A DNA stretch of 64,000 nt from M0108 sp044228795. Its GTDB lineage: Bacteria > Pseudomonadota > Gammaproteobacteria > Chromatiales > Chromatiaceae. The notes beneath the pieces are model-generated. The model was not told the DNA's origin. It searched no databases and saw nothing but the letters and a program-made list of their open reading frames with translations. Position 1 is the stretch's first letter, and the number at the start of each line of letters is the position of its first letter. Positions 32,629 to 41,684 of this stretch are shown here, one piece after another. The position numbers and the translations under genes were made by a program. The DNA is taken from the NCBI GenBank assembly GCA_044228795.1, contig JBGAUE010000004.1:124001-188000 (forward strand). Reading direction: 5' to 3'.

Positions 32629-34599
32629 GTGATGATCCGCCGCCAGGATTGGCTGCCGCTCGTGACGGTGCCCCTGGGGATTGCGGTGTTGGTCTGGTTG
32701 TTGGTTGACCAGGGCCCTCTGCGCTACATCGAAAACTGGTTCGGAGACCTGCGGGTGGCCCTGGTGACCCCGCGCCAGTCACCCTCCGATGAGGTCGTGG
32801 TGCTCACCATCACCGATGACACCCTAAGCACCTTTCCCTACCGCTCGCCGGTCAGCCGCACCTTTCTTGCCGACCTGGTGACCCTGCTCAATGAAAAAGG
32901 TGTGAAGGCCATCGGTCTGGATATTTTGTTTGACCAGCCCACCGAACTCACCGCCGATCAGGCCCTGGTCCAGGCGTTGCGCGATTCCGCCGTGCCGGTG
33001 TTCGTCGCCTACGCCGACCAGGAGCATATCAGCCCGGCACAACAGCAGTATCTGGATGCCTTCACCCTCGATTTGCGCCGTGCTTACGCCAACTTGCCGT
33101 TTGACAACCTGGACGGGGTGATCCGCACCCTGTTTCCAGGCCGGGAGACCCCGGACGGCCGGATGATACCGGGAATGGCCGCCGCCCTGGCAGGAGTAGA
33201 GTTGCCGCCGGGGACAATCCCTCTACGTTATCGAGGGCTGGCCCCGGACGCGGCGGCAAATGACGTGGCCAGCGCCTTCAAGCATTATCAGGCCCATCTG
33301 GCCGGGGTCCTGCCGGCGACCTGGCTGGCCGGCAAGATCGTGCTGATTGGTGCGGATCTGAGGGCCAGTAGCGAGGATATCTGGAAAACGCCCTTTTCCA
33401 CCCTGCTGGGCAGCAAGGACGGGTCCTTGCCCGGGGTCATGATTCACGCCCATGGTCTGGCGCAGTTGCTGGAAGGATGCTGGTTGCCGCTCGTGCCAAC
33501 CTGGTTTGTCATGGGTTTGTATGGGCTCGCCGCTCTGGTGGGCCTGTTTCTGGCCCGCATGGATAGGGCAGCCTGGGTGAGTGTCGGCCTGGCGCTGGGC
33601 AGCGTCCTGGCCTATTGGGCCTTGGGTTTCTGGTGGTACCACCATGGAGGGGCCTTGCTGCCACTGGCGGGCCCGTCGCTCGCGATGGTGGGTACGACCT
33701 GGTGGTCCCATGCCCTCGTCAGCCGGCAGGAACACCGCCAGAAGGAGTTCATCCACGGTGCCTTCGCCCGTTATCTGCACCCCGACTGGGTTGAGCAATT
33801 GATGGCAAACCCGGACTTGCTGGGCCTCACCGGCGAGCGCCGGGAAATTACCGTGCTGTTTACCGATGTGGCCGGTTTCACCACAACTTCGGAACGGCTG
33901 TCGCCGACCAGTCTGGTGTCGGTGTTGAGTCGTTATTTGGATGGGATGACTCGGATCATCATGACCCACGGTGGGGCGGTGAATAAGTATCTGGGCGATG
34001 GCATCATGGTGTTGTTTGGCGCCCCCGTCACCCAGTCGAATCATGCCCTGCGCGCGGTGCGATGTGCTTTAGCGCTCGATATCTTTGCCGAGAGCTTTCG
34101 CCAGGAGGTCACCGATCCCGATGGCAAGCCGGTAGCCTTTGGCCTCACCCGGATCGGGGTCCATACCGGCGAGGCGACGGTAGGCAACTTCGGGTCCCAG
34201 GCCAAGCTCGAGTACACGGCCATTGGCGATGTGGTGAACGTGGCCTCGCGACTGGAGGGATTGAACGCCTATTTTGGTACCCGCGTCGCGGTCAGTGAGG
34301 CGACCCGGGACCAGACGGTGGCCGGGGATCTGGAGTTTCGCCCCATGGGGCAGGTCGTGGTCAAAGGGAAGCACGAGGCGCTGGCGGTGTTCAACCCGGT
34401 GGCTGTGATCGGCGCGCCGGATGCGGTCTGGGATGAATATGCGCAAGCCTATGCCCTATTGGCGAAGGGCGATCCTAACGGTGAGATGCGCTTCGAGGCT
34501 TTGTACGAGCGTTGTCCCCAGGACCCTCTGGTGGCGTTTCACTGGCGGCGCGTGCGGGCGGGCGAGCGATCGGTTCAGATCAAGTTGGTCTCAAAGTAA
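32629..34599 (+). CDS. CHASE2-domain adenylate/guanylate cyclase
   Basis: The 656-residue protein has an N-terminal membrane helix (LPLVTVPLGIAVLVWLLV), a periplasmic CHASE2 sensor (about 30-280, with IGLDILFDQPTE and DGVIRTLFPGRE), three membrane helices (about 285-360) and a class III cyclase domain (about 395-580). The two metal-binding aspartates are visible in LFTDVAGFT (about 410) and KYLGDGIM (about 455), along with YTAIGDVVNVASRLEG. It should make cAMP or cGMP in the cytoplasm in response to a periplasmic signal. The start is GTG at 32629 or ATG at 32632. A cyclic-nucleotide-binding MscS channel follows 143 bp downstream on the same strand. Confidence 0.92.
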   Translation: MMIRRQDWLPLVTVPLGIAVLVWLLVDQGPLRYIENWFGDLRVALVTPRQSPSDEVVVLTITDDTLSTFPYRSPVSRTFLADLVTLLNEKGVKAIGLDILFDQPTELTADQALVQALRDSAVPVFVAYADQEHISPAQQQYLDAFTLDLRRAYANLPFDNLDGVIRTLFPGRETPDGRMIPGMAAALAGVELPPGTIPLRYRGLAPDAAANDVASAFKHYQAHLAGVLPATWLAGKIVLIGADLRASSEDIWKTPFSTLLGSKDGSLPGVMIHAHGLAQLLEGCWLPLVPTWFVMGLYGLAALVGLFLARMDRAAWVSVGLALGSVLAYWALGFWWYHHGGALLPLAGPSLAMVGTTWWSHALVSRQEHRQKEFIHGAFARYLHPDWVEQLMANPDLLGLTGERREITVLFTDVAGFTTTSERLSPTSLVSVLSRYLDGMTRIIMTHGGAVNKYLGDGIMVLFGAPVTQSNHALRAVRCALALDIFAESFRQEVTDPDGKPVAFGLTRIGVHTGEATVGNFGSQAKLEYTAIGDVVNVASRLEGLNAYFGTRVAVSEATRDQTVAGDLEFRPMGQVVVKGKHEALAVFNPVAVIGAPDAVWDEYAQAYALLAKGDPNGEMRFEALYERCPQDPLVAFHWRRVRAGERSVQIKLVSK

Positions 34600-34742
34600 C
34601 CACCTCTTCGCCCCCCCGCTACCCTCCCTCGAGCCCAGGGCTACCTTGACATCGACCTAGTGGATGAGATCATGGCCAGGGCAGATCTGTCCTACCGATA
34701 TCCCGTCAACAACAATTATTCACCTTATTCCCGCATCTACTT

Positions 34743-36245
34743 ATGACCCACATACTTCCCTCGGCCGCCGAAATGATCTCCCTGCTGGGCTGGGCTCTGA
34801 TTATATATCTCCTGCTCATCCTGCTGGCCCGGACCCTGCGCCGCTGGCGCGATGTGCGCTTTCGGTGGGTATTCCACCTCTTTGCACTGGCGACGGGCCT
34901 CTTAATCAGCCTCAACTGGTTGCCGGAAGAGGGATCGGATCTGTCCTGGAGATCCGATTTAACCCGGCACCTGACGGCGGCGGTGACCATACTGGCGGCC
35001 TTCCCCATCACGACCCTCTTTGTCCGCATGGTGTGGGGACGCAAGCCGGATACCGACCTCAAGGCAATCGGGTCGCGGATTCTTATTGATACTGTCCGCG
35101 TCCTGATTCTGATCGTGGCCGTAATTCTGGCGCTGCAATTCGTTTATGACATCCAGGTACCCGGCCTGGTGGCGGGCTCCGGGATCATGGCCATCATTCT
35201 CGGTTTAGCGATGCAGGATATGTTGGGGAACCTGATCGCCGGCGTGTCGCTACATTTTGAGAAGCCCTTCCAGCCAGGCGACTGGCTACTCATCAATAAC
35301 ACCCACGCCAAGGTCATCGAGCTCTCCTGGCGCTCGACACAATTGCTGACGAACGATGATGTCCTGATCGATGTTCCCAACACGGATATCACTAAGCAGG
35401 CAATTACCAACTTTCAACTGCCGACCCCGCGACATGCCGTCAAGGCAACCATCAGCCTGCACTATGACGTTCCGCCCTTGCGGGCACAGGCGGTTTTGAA
35501 AACGGCCGCCTCGAGTGTTCCCGGGGTATGCCTGGAGCCGGCCCCGGTGGTGCTGCTCAAGGATTTTCTGGACTCGGGAATAAGTTACGAGATCAAGGTC
35601 TGGATCGAGGATCATGGCCTCATGAACCGCGTCCTGAGCGAGGTGCGCTCTCATGCCTGGTATGCGGCAAAGCGCGAGGGGTTTGTCATGCCCTACCCCC
35701 AGCGAGTGCTGCACCGCGCCGTGCACCAGGATCCGTCGATCCAGACCTGGGGCGTTGCCGCCAAGGCTTTGCGCTCCCACGAGTTGCTGGACTTTCTCAC
35801 CGAGGCTGAGATTGACAACCTGGTGCGAGAGAGTCCCGTTCAGTTGTTCGCCAACACCGAACGCATCGTTACCCAGGGTGAGGCGGGTGAGTCCATGTTC
35901 CTACTGCTGCGGGGCCAAGTCGAGGTGTCGATCACGCGCAACGGCCAGCAGACCGTCGTCGCCAGGCTTGGCCCTGGTGATTGCTTCGGTGAAATGTCCA
36001 TGCTGACCGGGGCGGCACGTACTGCCATGGTTGTTGCCCTGGATGAAGTCGAGACGGTAGAGATAACCAAACAGGTTTTTGCCTCCTTGGTGAGGGATAA
36101 CCCCGAGATCCTTGGCCGTCTCAGCGAATTGCTCGCTCAACGTCGGCTTGCCAATGACCAATGGACCCCGGAGACGGCCTCCCAAAGTGTCGAGCAGGTG
36201 CGTTCAGGCCTGTTGGGGAAACTGCGGGAATTTTTCGCCCTCTAA
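34743..36245 (+). CDS. MscS-type channel with cyclic-nucleotide-binding domain
   Basis: The 500-residue protein has four membrane segments, the MscS pore helix (about 137-180, LVAGSGIMAIILGLAMQDML, then GVSLHFEKPFQPGDW), the MscS beta domain, and a C-terminal cyclic-nucleotide-binding domain (about 365-470). The phosphate-binding cassette reads FGEMSMLTGAARTAMV, with the Glu and the Arg-Thr pair that contact cyclic nucleotide. This is the bCNG channel architecture: gated by ligand rather than by tension. It lies directly after the CHASE2 cyclase, so the cyclase product is the likely ligand (inference). Confidence 0.92.
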   Translation: MTHILPSAAEMISLLGWALIIYLLLILLARTLRRWRDVRFRWVFHLFALATGLLISLNWLPEEGSDLSWRSDLTRHLTAAVTILAAFPITTLFVRMVWGRKPDTDLKAIGSRILIDTVRVLILIVAVILALQFVYDIQVPGLVAGSGIMAIILGLAMQDMLGNLIAGVSLHFEKPFQPGDWLLINNTHAKVIELSWRSTQLLTNDDVLIDVPNTDITKQAITNFQLPTPRHAVKATISLHYDVPPLRAQAVLKTAASSVPGVCLEPAPVVLLKDFLDSGISYEIKVWIEDHGLMNRVLSEVRSHAWYAAKREGFVMPYPQRVLHRAVHQDPSIQTWGVAAKALRSHELLDFLTEAEIDNLVRESPVQLFANTERIVTQGEAGESMFLLLRGQVEVSITRNGQQTVVARLGPGDCFGEMSMLTGAARTAMVVALDEVETVEITKQVFASLVRDNPEILGRLSELLAQRRLANDQWTPETASQSVEQVRSGLLGKLREFFAL

Positions 36246-36336
36246 TCAGCACCACCGGACCGCCAGACGGGTTTTAAACCCCATCTCGCACCCTTAGCTA
36301 GGGGCTCCTAAGCGCCTCTTATCTCAAGAGAAGACC

Positions 36337-37509
36337 ATGCCATCCATGAATTCTAATCCCTGCACGGTGACCCTTGGCGCCCTGCTGCTTTGCCTTGCCC
36401 ATCCCCTCCTGGCGGAGGAGGGGGCGACGGCCCCCCAGGTTGCCGATGAGGTTCCCGACAACCATACGCAGGTGGTCGATCCTGCGACCCTCTCCGGCCT
36501 GGATGCCCTGGTGACCAAGCTGACCGATCGCCGCATCGTCTTCGTGGGTGAGTCCCATGATCGCTATGAGGATCACCTCAACCAACTGGCAGTGATACGC
36601 AGCTTGCATGAGGGGGGCGCCGATCTGGCTATCGGCATGGAAATGTTCCAGCAGCCCTTCCAACCTGCTCTGGATGCCTATATCGCCCAAGAGATCGACG
36701 AGCATGAGATGCTTAGGCGCACCGATTATTTCGAGCGTTGGCGCTTCGACTACCGCCTCTACCGGCCCATCCTGCGCTACGCCCGTGAGCACGGCATACC
36801 TCTCATCGCCCTCAACCTGGACAGAGACATCACGGCCAAGGTCGGCGAGGCCGGACTGGAGGGCCTCGACGAGGGGCAGCGTGCTCAGGTGCCGAAGGAC
36901 ATGGATCAGGACGACCTCGCCTACCGGGAGCGGATCAAGCGCGTGTTTGATTCTCATCCCAAGGAGGATGGCAAGGACTTCGAGAAATTCCTCCTGGTGC
37001 AACTCCTCTGGGACGAGGGCATGGCGGAGCGAGCGGCGACCTATCTGGGCGGGCATCCCGGCAAGACCCTGGTGGTCCTGGCGGGTCAGGGTCACCTGGA
37101 ATACGGTCAGGGCATCCCGAAGCGTCTCCTGCGGCGTCTGCCGGTAACCTCCGCCATTCTTCTCAATGGCTGGCCGCGCGAGATGGATCCCAAGGCGGCT
37201 GACTATCTGCTCTTCCCGCAATCCTTGGAATTACCGGCAACCGGGCGGCTCGGGGTGATGCTGGACACCGAGGGTGAGGGGTCCGGCGTGGGCGTGAAGG
37301 GGTTCAGTGACAAGAGCGGGGCCGCCACCGCGGGGATCAAGGAGGGGGATCGCATCGTCCAGGTCGGTGCTGTGGCGGTCGCCAACTATGCGGACATTCG
37401 CCTTGCCCTCATCGATAGCCGCCCCGGTCAGAAGCTACCGGTCGAGGTGGAGCGGTTGGCCGCGGAGAGTCAGCCGGAGCGATTGGCCTTTGAGGTGGAA
37501 TTGCACTGA
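36337..37509 (+). CDS. ChaN-like (Tiki superfamily) protein with PDZ domain
   Basis: The 390-residue protein has a signal sequence (about 1-25, ending LLAEEG), a ChaN/DUF399 domain (about 45-285, with RRIVFVGESHDRYEDHLNQL, GMEMFQQPF and VVLAGQGHLEYGQGIP) and a C-terminal PDZ domain (about 300-390, with SGAATAGIKEGDRIVQVGAV). ChaN proteins bind haem or have Tiki-type metal centres; the conserved Glu-Ser-His and the two further His residues are present. The fusion with PDZ suggests a periplasmic scaffold or substrate-docking function. It is downstream of the channel gene on the same strand but 91 bp away, so co-transcription is uncertain. Confidence 0.87.
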   Translation: MPSMNSNPCTVTLGALLLCLAHPLLAEEGATAPQVADEVPDNHTQVVDPATLSGLDALVTKLTDRRIVFVGESHDRYEDHLNQLAVIRSLHEGGADLAIGMEMFQQPFQPALDAYIAQEIDEHEMLRRTDYFERWRFDYRLYRPILRYAREHGIPLIALNLDRDITAKVGEAGLEGLDEGQRAQVPKDMDQDDLAYRERIKRVFDSHPKEDGKDFEKFLLVQLLWDEGMAERAATYLGGHPGKTLVVLAGQGHLEYGQGIPKRLLRRLPVTSAILLNGWPREMDPKAADYLLFPQSLELPATGRLGVMLDTEGEGSGVGVKGFSDKSGAATAGIKEGDRIVQVGAVAVANYADIRLALIDSRPGQKLPVEVERLAAESQPERLAFEVELH

Positions 37510-37542
37510 GGGGCGGGTACGGGGTCAGAACCCCCGACCAAG

Positions 37543-38193
37543 TCACAGACGCGGCTGGAATCCCCGCCCCCGGCGTCCCAAACGCACCTGGGGCAGCAAG
37601 AAGCCAATGAGGATGCCCCCGAAGACGACGCCACCGCCAATGAGGAACCAGTGTTGGGCGTTCTGGTGGTCGAGTTCGCGATTGATCTGTTCCAATTCGC
37701 CGACCTGGCGGGTCAGGTCGGCAACGGTCTGCCGGAGTTCGCCGCGCTCGCGGAGGATGCGCGGGGCGTCGCCAGCAGCCTGGCGAATACTGAGCAATTC
37801 CTCCTCCAGGCGATGCTTGTCGGCCAGGGCGGTGTCCAGGCTGGCCTGAACCTCCTTCAGGGAAGGTGGCAACTTGTCAAATTTTTCCTGGAACATGGCG
37901 ACCTTGGCCTTCAGTGCCGCAACCTGGTCGCGGGGGATGGGCTCATCCTGCAATCGGTCGCTGGCCACGAAGCCCGTCTTGCCGTCCTCGGTCCGAACCT
38001 TGGAGTAGCCGGACTTGGCGTTGCTACTCAAGACCTCGACAGGGGTGCCCGTGGGCAGGCTCCGCAGCACCTTGTATTTGAGACTCTCCCCGGCGCGCAT
38101 GGGGATCTCAAACTGGTCCGTGATATAGCGGGTTCCCGCCAGGGTGATCGGCGCGGCGGTGAGACAGAGGAGCAGGGGCAGCAGACGTTTCAT
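37543..38193 (-). CDS. SH3-domain membrane protein (YgiM/TIGR04211 type)
   Basis: The 216-residue protein has a signal sequence (1-19), a bacterial SH3 domain (about 20-85, ITDQFEIPMRAGESLKYKVLRSLPTG to GFVASDRLQ), a coiled coil (about 90-180) and one C-terminal membrane helix (WFLIGGGVVFGGILIGFLL) followed by basic residues. This layout matches the YgiM-like family, which is anchored in the inner membrane and faces the periplasm. Its start overlaps the argF stop by 4 bp, so it is the third gene of an argD-argF operon. It ends convergently with the ChaN-PDZ gene. Confidence 0.9.
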   Translation of the reverse strand: MKRLLPLLLCLTAAPITLAGTRYITDQFEIPMRAGESLKYKVLRSLPTGTPVEVLSSNAKSGYSKVRTEDGKTGFVASDRLQDEPIPRDQVAALKAKVAMFQEKFDKLPPSLKEVQASLDTALADKHRLEEELLSIRQAAGDAPRILRERGELRQTVADLTRQVGELEQINRELDHQNAQHWFLIGGGVVFGGILIGFLLPQVRLGRRGRGFQPRL

Positions 38194-39155
38194 GATCCGA
38201 TCGCGTGGTGGTGAGGAGTGGTGTCGTGCTCCACGAGCAGGAATTCCAGCAGGGCCTTCTGGCTGTGCAGCCGGTTTTCGGCCTCGTCCCAGACCACGGA
38301 CTGGGGCCCATCGATGATCCCCGCCGTGACCTCCTCGCCCCGGTGAGCTGGCAGGCAGTGCATGAAGAGGGCATCGGGATGGGCGAGGGCCATCAGGGCC
38401 TCATCAACGATATAGCTGTTAAAGGCCTCCTGCCGGGCCTGCTGCTCCTCTTCCTGACCCATACTGGTCCAGACATCGGTGACGACCAGATCCACTCCTG
38501 CTATGGCCTCGCGCGGGTCACGCAGGAGGACGCAGCGGTCGGCGACCGCCGCCAGCAGTCCGGCGTCCGGTTCGTAGCCTTCGGGGCAGGCGAGGCGTAG
38601 CTGAAAATCGAAGAGGCGGGCGGCCTCCATGTAGGACAGACACATATTATTGCCATCGCCGATCCAGACGACGGTACGGCCCTGGATGTCGCCGCGATGC
38701 TCGAACCAGGTCTGCATGTCCGCGAGGAGCTGGCAGGGGTGCAGGCGGTCGGTGAGGCCATTGATCACCGGTACTCGGGAGTGGGCAGCGAATTCCTCAA
38801 CGATCTCGTGGGCGAAGGTGCGAATCATGACTACGTCTACCATGCGCGACAGGACCCGGGCGCTATCCGCGATGGGTTCGCCGCGTCCCAGCTGGGTGTC
38901 GCGAGGCGATAGGAAGATGGCATGGCCACCCAGCTGGGCCATGCCGGCCTCGAAAGAGACCCGGGTGCGGGTGGAGGCCTTCTCAAAGATCATGCCCATG
39001 ACCCTGTTGGTCAGGGGGGCGTAGGGCGTGCCTGCTCTCAGCAGGTACTTAAGTTCTGTGGCCCGCTGGAGCAGGGCGCGGACCTCCGCGGCCTCGATAT
39101 CGGTGAGGCTCAGAAAATGTCTAGGCTGGTGCGGATGGTCCATTGGATCCCTCAT
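38190..39155 (-). CDS. argF: ornithine carbamoyltransferase
   Basis: ArgF makes citrulline from ornithine and carbamoyl phosphate. The 321-residue protein has the carbamoyl phosphate motif STRTRVSFEAGMAQLGG (about residues 56-72), DGNNMCLSYMEAARLF and the catalytic HCLPAHRGEEV near the C-terminus. The start at 39155 overlaps the argD stop (ATGA); a second ATG at 39143 is also possible and better matches the family length. It is the middle gene of argD-argF-SH3. Confidence 0.95.
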   Translation of the reverse strand: MRDPMDHPHQPRHFLSLTDIEAAEVRALLQRATELKYLLRAGTPYAPLTNRVMGMIFEKASTRTRVSFEAGMAQLGGHAIFLSPRDTQLGRGEPIADSARVLSRMVDVVMIRTFAHEIVEEFAAHSRVPVINGLTDRLHPCQLLADMQTWFEHRGDIQGRTVVWIGDGNNMCLSYMEAARLFDFQLRLACPEGYEPDAGLLAAVADRCVLLRDPREAIAGVDLVVTDVWTSMGQEEEQQARQEAFNSYIVDEALMALAHPDALFMHCLPAHRGEEVTAGIIDGPQSVVWDEAENRLHSQKALLEFLLVEHDTTPHHHAIGS

Positions 39156-40351
39156 GCGGCCACACCCTTGGGGGTCGGCGTGGCAAGGAAGGTGGCGATC
39201 AGCCGGGCGAGCTGATCGATGAGGAGTTCGACCTGGTCCGTCTCCAGAATCAGGGGCGGTAGCAGGCGGATGACGCGTTCGGCGGTGACATTGATGAGCA
39301 GCCCGGCCTCCAAAGCCTGGCCCACCAGTTCCGCGCAGGGGCGGTCGAGTTCGATGCCGATCATGAGACCCAAACCGCGGATGTCGCTGACGCCGGGTTG
39401 GCGGGCCAGGGCCTGGCGGAGGCCTGTCTGCAACTGTTTGCCCAAGAGGGCGGCCTGATCGACTAGCTGGTCGCGGGCGAGGGTCTCCAGCACCGCGCTG
39501 GCGGCACGACAGGCCAGAGGATTGCCGCCAAAGGTAGAACCGTGGCTGCCGGGGCCCAGCACCGTCGCCGCGACCCCACGCGCCAGGCAGGCGCCGATAG
39601 GCACGCCATTGGCTAGCCCTTTGGCCAGGGTCATGACATCCGGTTGGATACCGGTATGCTGGTGAGCAAAGAGGCGGCCCGTGCGGCCCATGCCAGTCTG
39701 GATCTCGTCCAGCATCAGCAGCCAGCCCTGGTGGTCGCAGATTTCGCGCAGGCGCGGCAGATAGTTCGGGGCCGGGATGTTGATGCCGCCCTCGCCCTGT
39801 AGAGGCTCGACCAGGACGGCGATGATGTCCCGGCGATTGGCCGCCGCGGTTTCCACCGCCCCCAGGTCGTCGTAGGGGACGCGCACGAAACCCTGTACCA
39901 GGGGCTCGAAGCCGGCCTGCACCTTACGGTTGCCGGTGGCGCTGAGGGTGGCCAGGGTGCGGCCGTGAAAGCTGTTCTCCATCACCAGGATGGCGGGTCT
40001 TTCGAGGCCGCGCTGGTGGCCGTGGAGGCGTGCCAGCTTGATGGCAGCCTCGTTCGCCTCGGCCCCCGAGTTGCCAAAAAAGACTCGATCCATGCCGGCG
40101 CACGCCGTCAACCGGGCGCCCAGCTCGGTCTGAGCGGCGATTTGGTAGAGGTTGGAGGTATGAAGGAGGCTACCGGCCTGCTCGCAAAGGGCGTCCCGCA
40201 CCGCCGGATGGGCATGGCCAAGACCGCATACGGCGATGCCCGACAGGGCGTCGAGATAGCGTTTGCCCGTCTCGTCCCACAGCCAGGCGCCCTCGCCATG
40301 GGTGAAGGTGACCGGCAGGCGCCGGTAGGTCGCCATCAAGGGATCACTCAT
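39152..40351 (-). CDS. argD: acetylornithine aminotransferase
   Basis: ArgD converts N-acetylglutamate semialdehyde to N-acetylornithine with PLP. The 399-residue protein has the class-III aminotransferase motifs GNSGAEANEAAIKLAR, the Asp-Glu pair LMLDEIQTGMGRTGRL, and the PLP lysine in TLAKGLANGVPIGA. The start at 40351 is chosen because it gives the family start SDPLMATYRRLPV; the upstream open frame would include the leader terminator. A strong promoter and an intrinsic terminator lie between the upstream oxyR gene and this start. The stop overlaps argF. Confidence 0.95.
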   Translation of the reverse strand: MSDPLMATYRRLPVTFTHGEGAWLWDETGKRYLDALSGIAVCGLGHAHPAVRDALCEQAGSLLHTSNLYQIAAQTELGARLTACAGMDRVFFGNSGAEANEAAIKLARLHGHQRGLERPAILVMENSFHGRTLATLSATGNRKVQAGFEPLVQGFVRVPYDDLGAVETAAANRRDIIAVLVEPLQGEGGINIPAPNYLPRLREICDHQGWLLMLDEIQTGMGRTGRLFAHQHTGIQPDVMTLAKGLANGVPIGACLARGVAATVLGPGSHGSTFGGNPLACRAASAVLETLARDQLVDQAALLGKQLQTGLRQALARQPGVSDIRGLGLMIGIELDRPCAELVGQALEAGLLINVTAERVIRLLPPLILETDQVELLIDQLARLIATFLATPTPKGVAA

Positions 40352-40367
40352 ACTGAAACCCGCTCCA

Positions 40368-40412
40368 AGCAAAAAAAGAAAAAGGCGGCTCCTTTCTGGA
40401 CGGGAACCGCCT
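40368..40412 (-). terminator. argD: intrinsic terminator inside the argD leader (possible attenuator)
   Basis: On the minus strand a hairpin with AGGCGG/CCGCCT (40407-40412 with 40383-40388) plus three inner pairs after one mismatch, and an 8-10-nt loop, is followed at once by TTTTTCTTTTTTT. This has the full form of a Rho-independent terminator. It ends 17 bp before the argD start and starts about 20 bp after the predicted transcription start. It could terminate oxyR read-through, but its position after the argD promoter means that argD transcripts must also pass it. Confidence 0.8.
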
Positions 40413-40436
40413 CTATTCGCTGAATCAAGTTGCAGG

Positions 40437-40466
40437 ATTATAGCCAGGTGCGGCAAGTGATGCCAA
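40437..40466 (-). promoter_or_regulatory. argD: sigma70-type promoter of argD
   Basis: Minus-strand TTGGCA (40466-40461) and a perfect TATAAT (40442-40437) are separated by 18 bp. Transcription would start near 40430, about 80 bp before the argD start codon, and run into the leader terminator. No other gene start lies between this promoter and argD. Confidence 0.72.
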
Positions 40467-40586
40467 GCCCTTGACGTCCATTACGATTTCGCGACATGTC
40501 GCAGATGGACTACAGGCTTGTGACTGCCGGGTGTTTACATGACAGCTATATGTAAAATATATATATTTAATCAATTAGGCGAGGGG

Positions 40587-41558
40587 TCATTCGCCGGCAG
40601 TTGGCGTCGTCGGGGTGGCCTTCTGGAAGGGAACCCCCGGTTTCGCCAGGCGCCGCACGGTATTGGGCAGATGTTCCAGAAGGATGCTGGCGAAGGCCTC
40701 CAAGGCCTGAACCCGGGGGAAACTGCGGCGGAAGACCAGTGAGATCCGCCGGAAGGCCTCAGGCAGTTCCAGCCGGCGGGCGACAATGCCGGTGTCCGTC
40801 ATCCAGCCCCCGCGGATGGCCAGGGCCGGCACCAGGGTGCAGCCAAAGCCGGCGCCAACCAATTGCAACAGGGTTTCCAGGCTGGCGGCGCGCAGGTCCG
40901 CCATCTCGCCCCGCTGGGGGCGCTCAGTCAGGTGGCAGACCTCCAGCACCTGATGGGTCAGGCAATGCCCTTCAGCCAAGAGCAGCAGGTCAAGCTCGGT
41001 TAGGTCCTGGGCCGTGATCTCGTCCTTCAGGTAGAGCGGGTGGTCGCGATGGTGGGCCAGCCAGAAGGGCTCGTCAAAAAGAGGGATCTCGGTCAGGTCC
41101 GGTTGGTCGATGGGGGTGGCGATAAGAATTGCGTCCAGGTCATGGCGCTGGAGGCGGGGGAGGAGGGACTCGGTGAGTTCTTCGGACAGGACCAGGCGCA
41201 GTTGCGGGTACTGGCGTTTGAGGGGCACCAGGATCAGGGGCATTAAATAGGGGCTGAGGGTTGGGATGGCGCCAATGCGCAGGGGGCCGTCCAAAGGATC
41301 CTGATGGGCGCGGGCGACCCGGTCAATGGCATCCGCTTGCTCCAACAGTAAGCGGGCATGACCTAGAATGGCCTCGCCGATAGGCGTGATCTCAACGGAG
41401 CGGTTGGTGCGCTCAAAGAGGGTTACCCCTAGCGCGTCCTCCAGCTTCTTGATCTGGCCGCTCAGGGTCGGTTGGCTGACAAAGCAGCGATCCGCCGCCC
41501 GGCCGAAGTGCCGGGTGTCGGCAACGGCGAGGATATATTTAATGTCACGCAGGTTCAT
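40587..41558 (-). CDS. oxyR: hydrogen peroxide-sensing regulator OxyR
   Basis: The 323-residue LysR-type regulator has an N-terminal winged helix (NLRDIKYILAVADTRHFGRA, SQPTLSGQIKKLE) and a substrate-like sensor domain. Cysteines at C199 (EGHCLTHQ) and C208 (LEVCHL) fall at exactly the E. coli OxyR positions that form the peroxide-induced disulfide. That makes OxyR a confident call. It is divergent from the glycerate kinase gene (126 bp between the starts) and reads toward argD. Targets such as katG or ahpC are not in this window. Confidence 0.95.
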   Translation of the reverse strand: MNLRDIKYILAVADTRHFGRAADRCFVSQPTLSGQIKKLEDALGVTLFERTNRSVEITPIGEAILGHARLLLEQADAIDRVARAHQDPLDGPLRIGAIPTLSPYLMPLILVPLKRQYPQLRLVLSEELTESLLPRLQRHDLDAILIATPIDQPDLTEIPLFDEPFWLAHHRDHPLYLKDEITAQDLTELDLLLLAEGHCLTHQVLEVCHLTERPQRGEMADLRAASLETLLQLVGAGFGCTLVPALAIRGGWMTDTGIVARRLELPEAFRRISLVFRRSFPRVQALEAFASILLEHLPNTVRRLAKPGVPFQKATPTTPTAGE

Positions 41559-41684
41559 GGCAAAGAAGTCAGATCTTGGCTATCTCCAGAGGCACGCGGC
41601 CAAGGATAATGAGTCGGTGCCTGGATTGTTTTGGTTGAGTTACCCTATGTCCCTGAATATTGCCCTTTAATCCTGGGTAATGCT

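Noticed and set aside
40555..40568. AT palindrome AAATATATATATTT as an ArgR box for argD
   Set aside because: It is a simple alternating AT run, lies about 90 bp upstream of the argD -35 box, and lacks the TGAAT half-sites of an ARG box.
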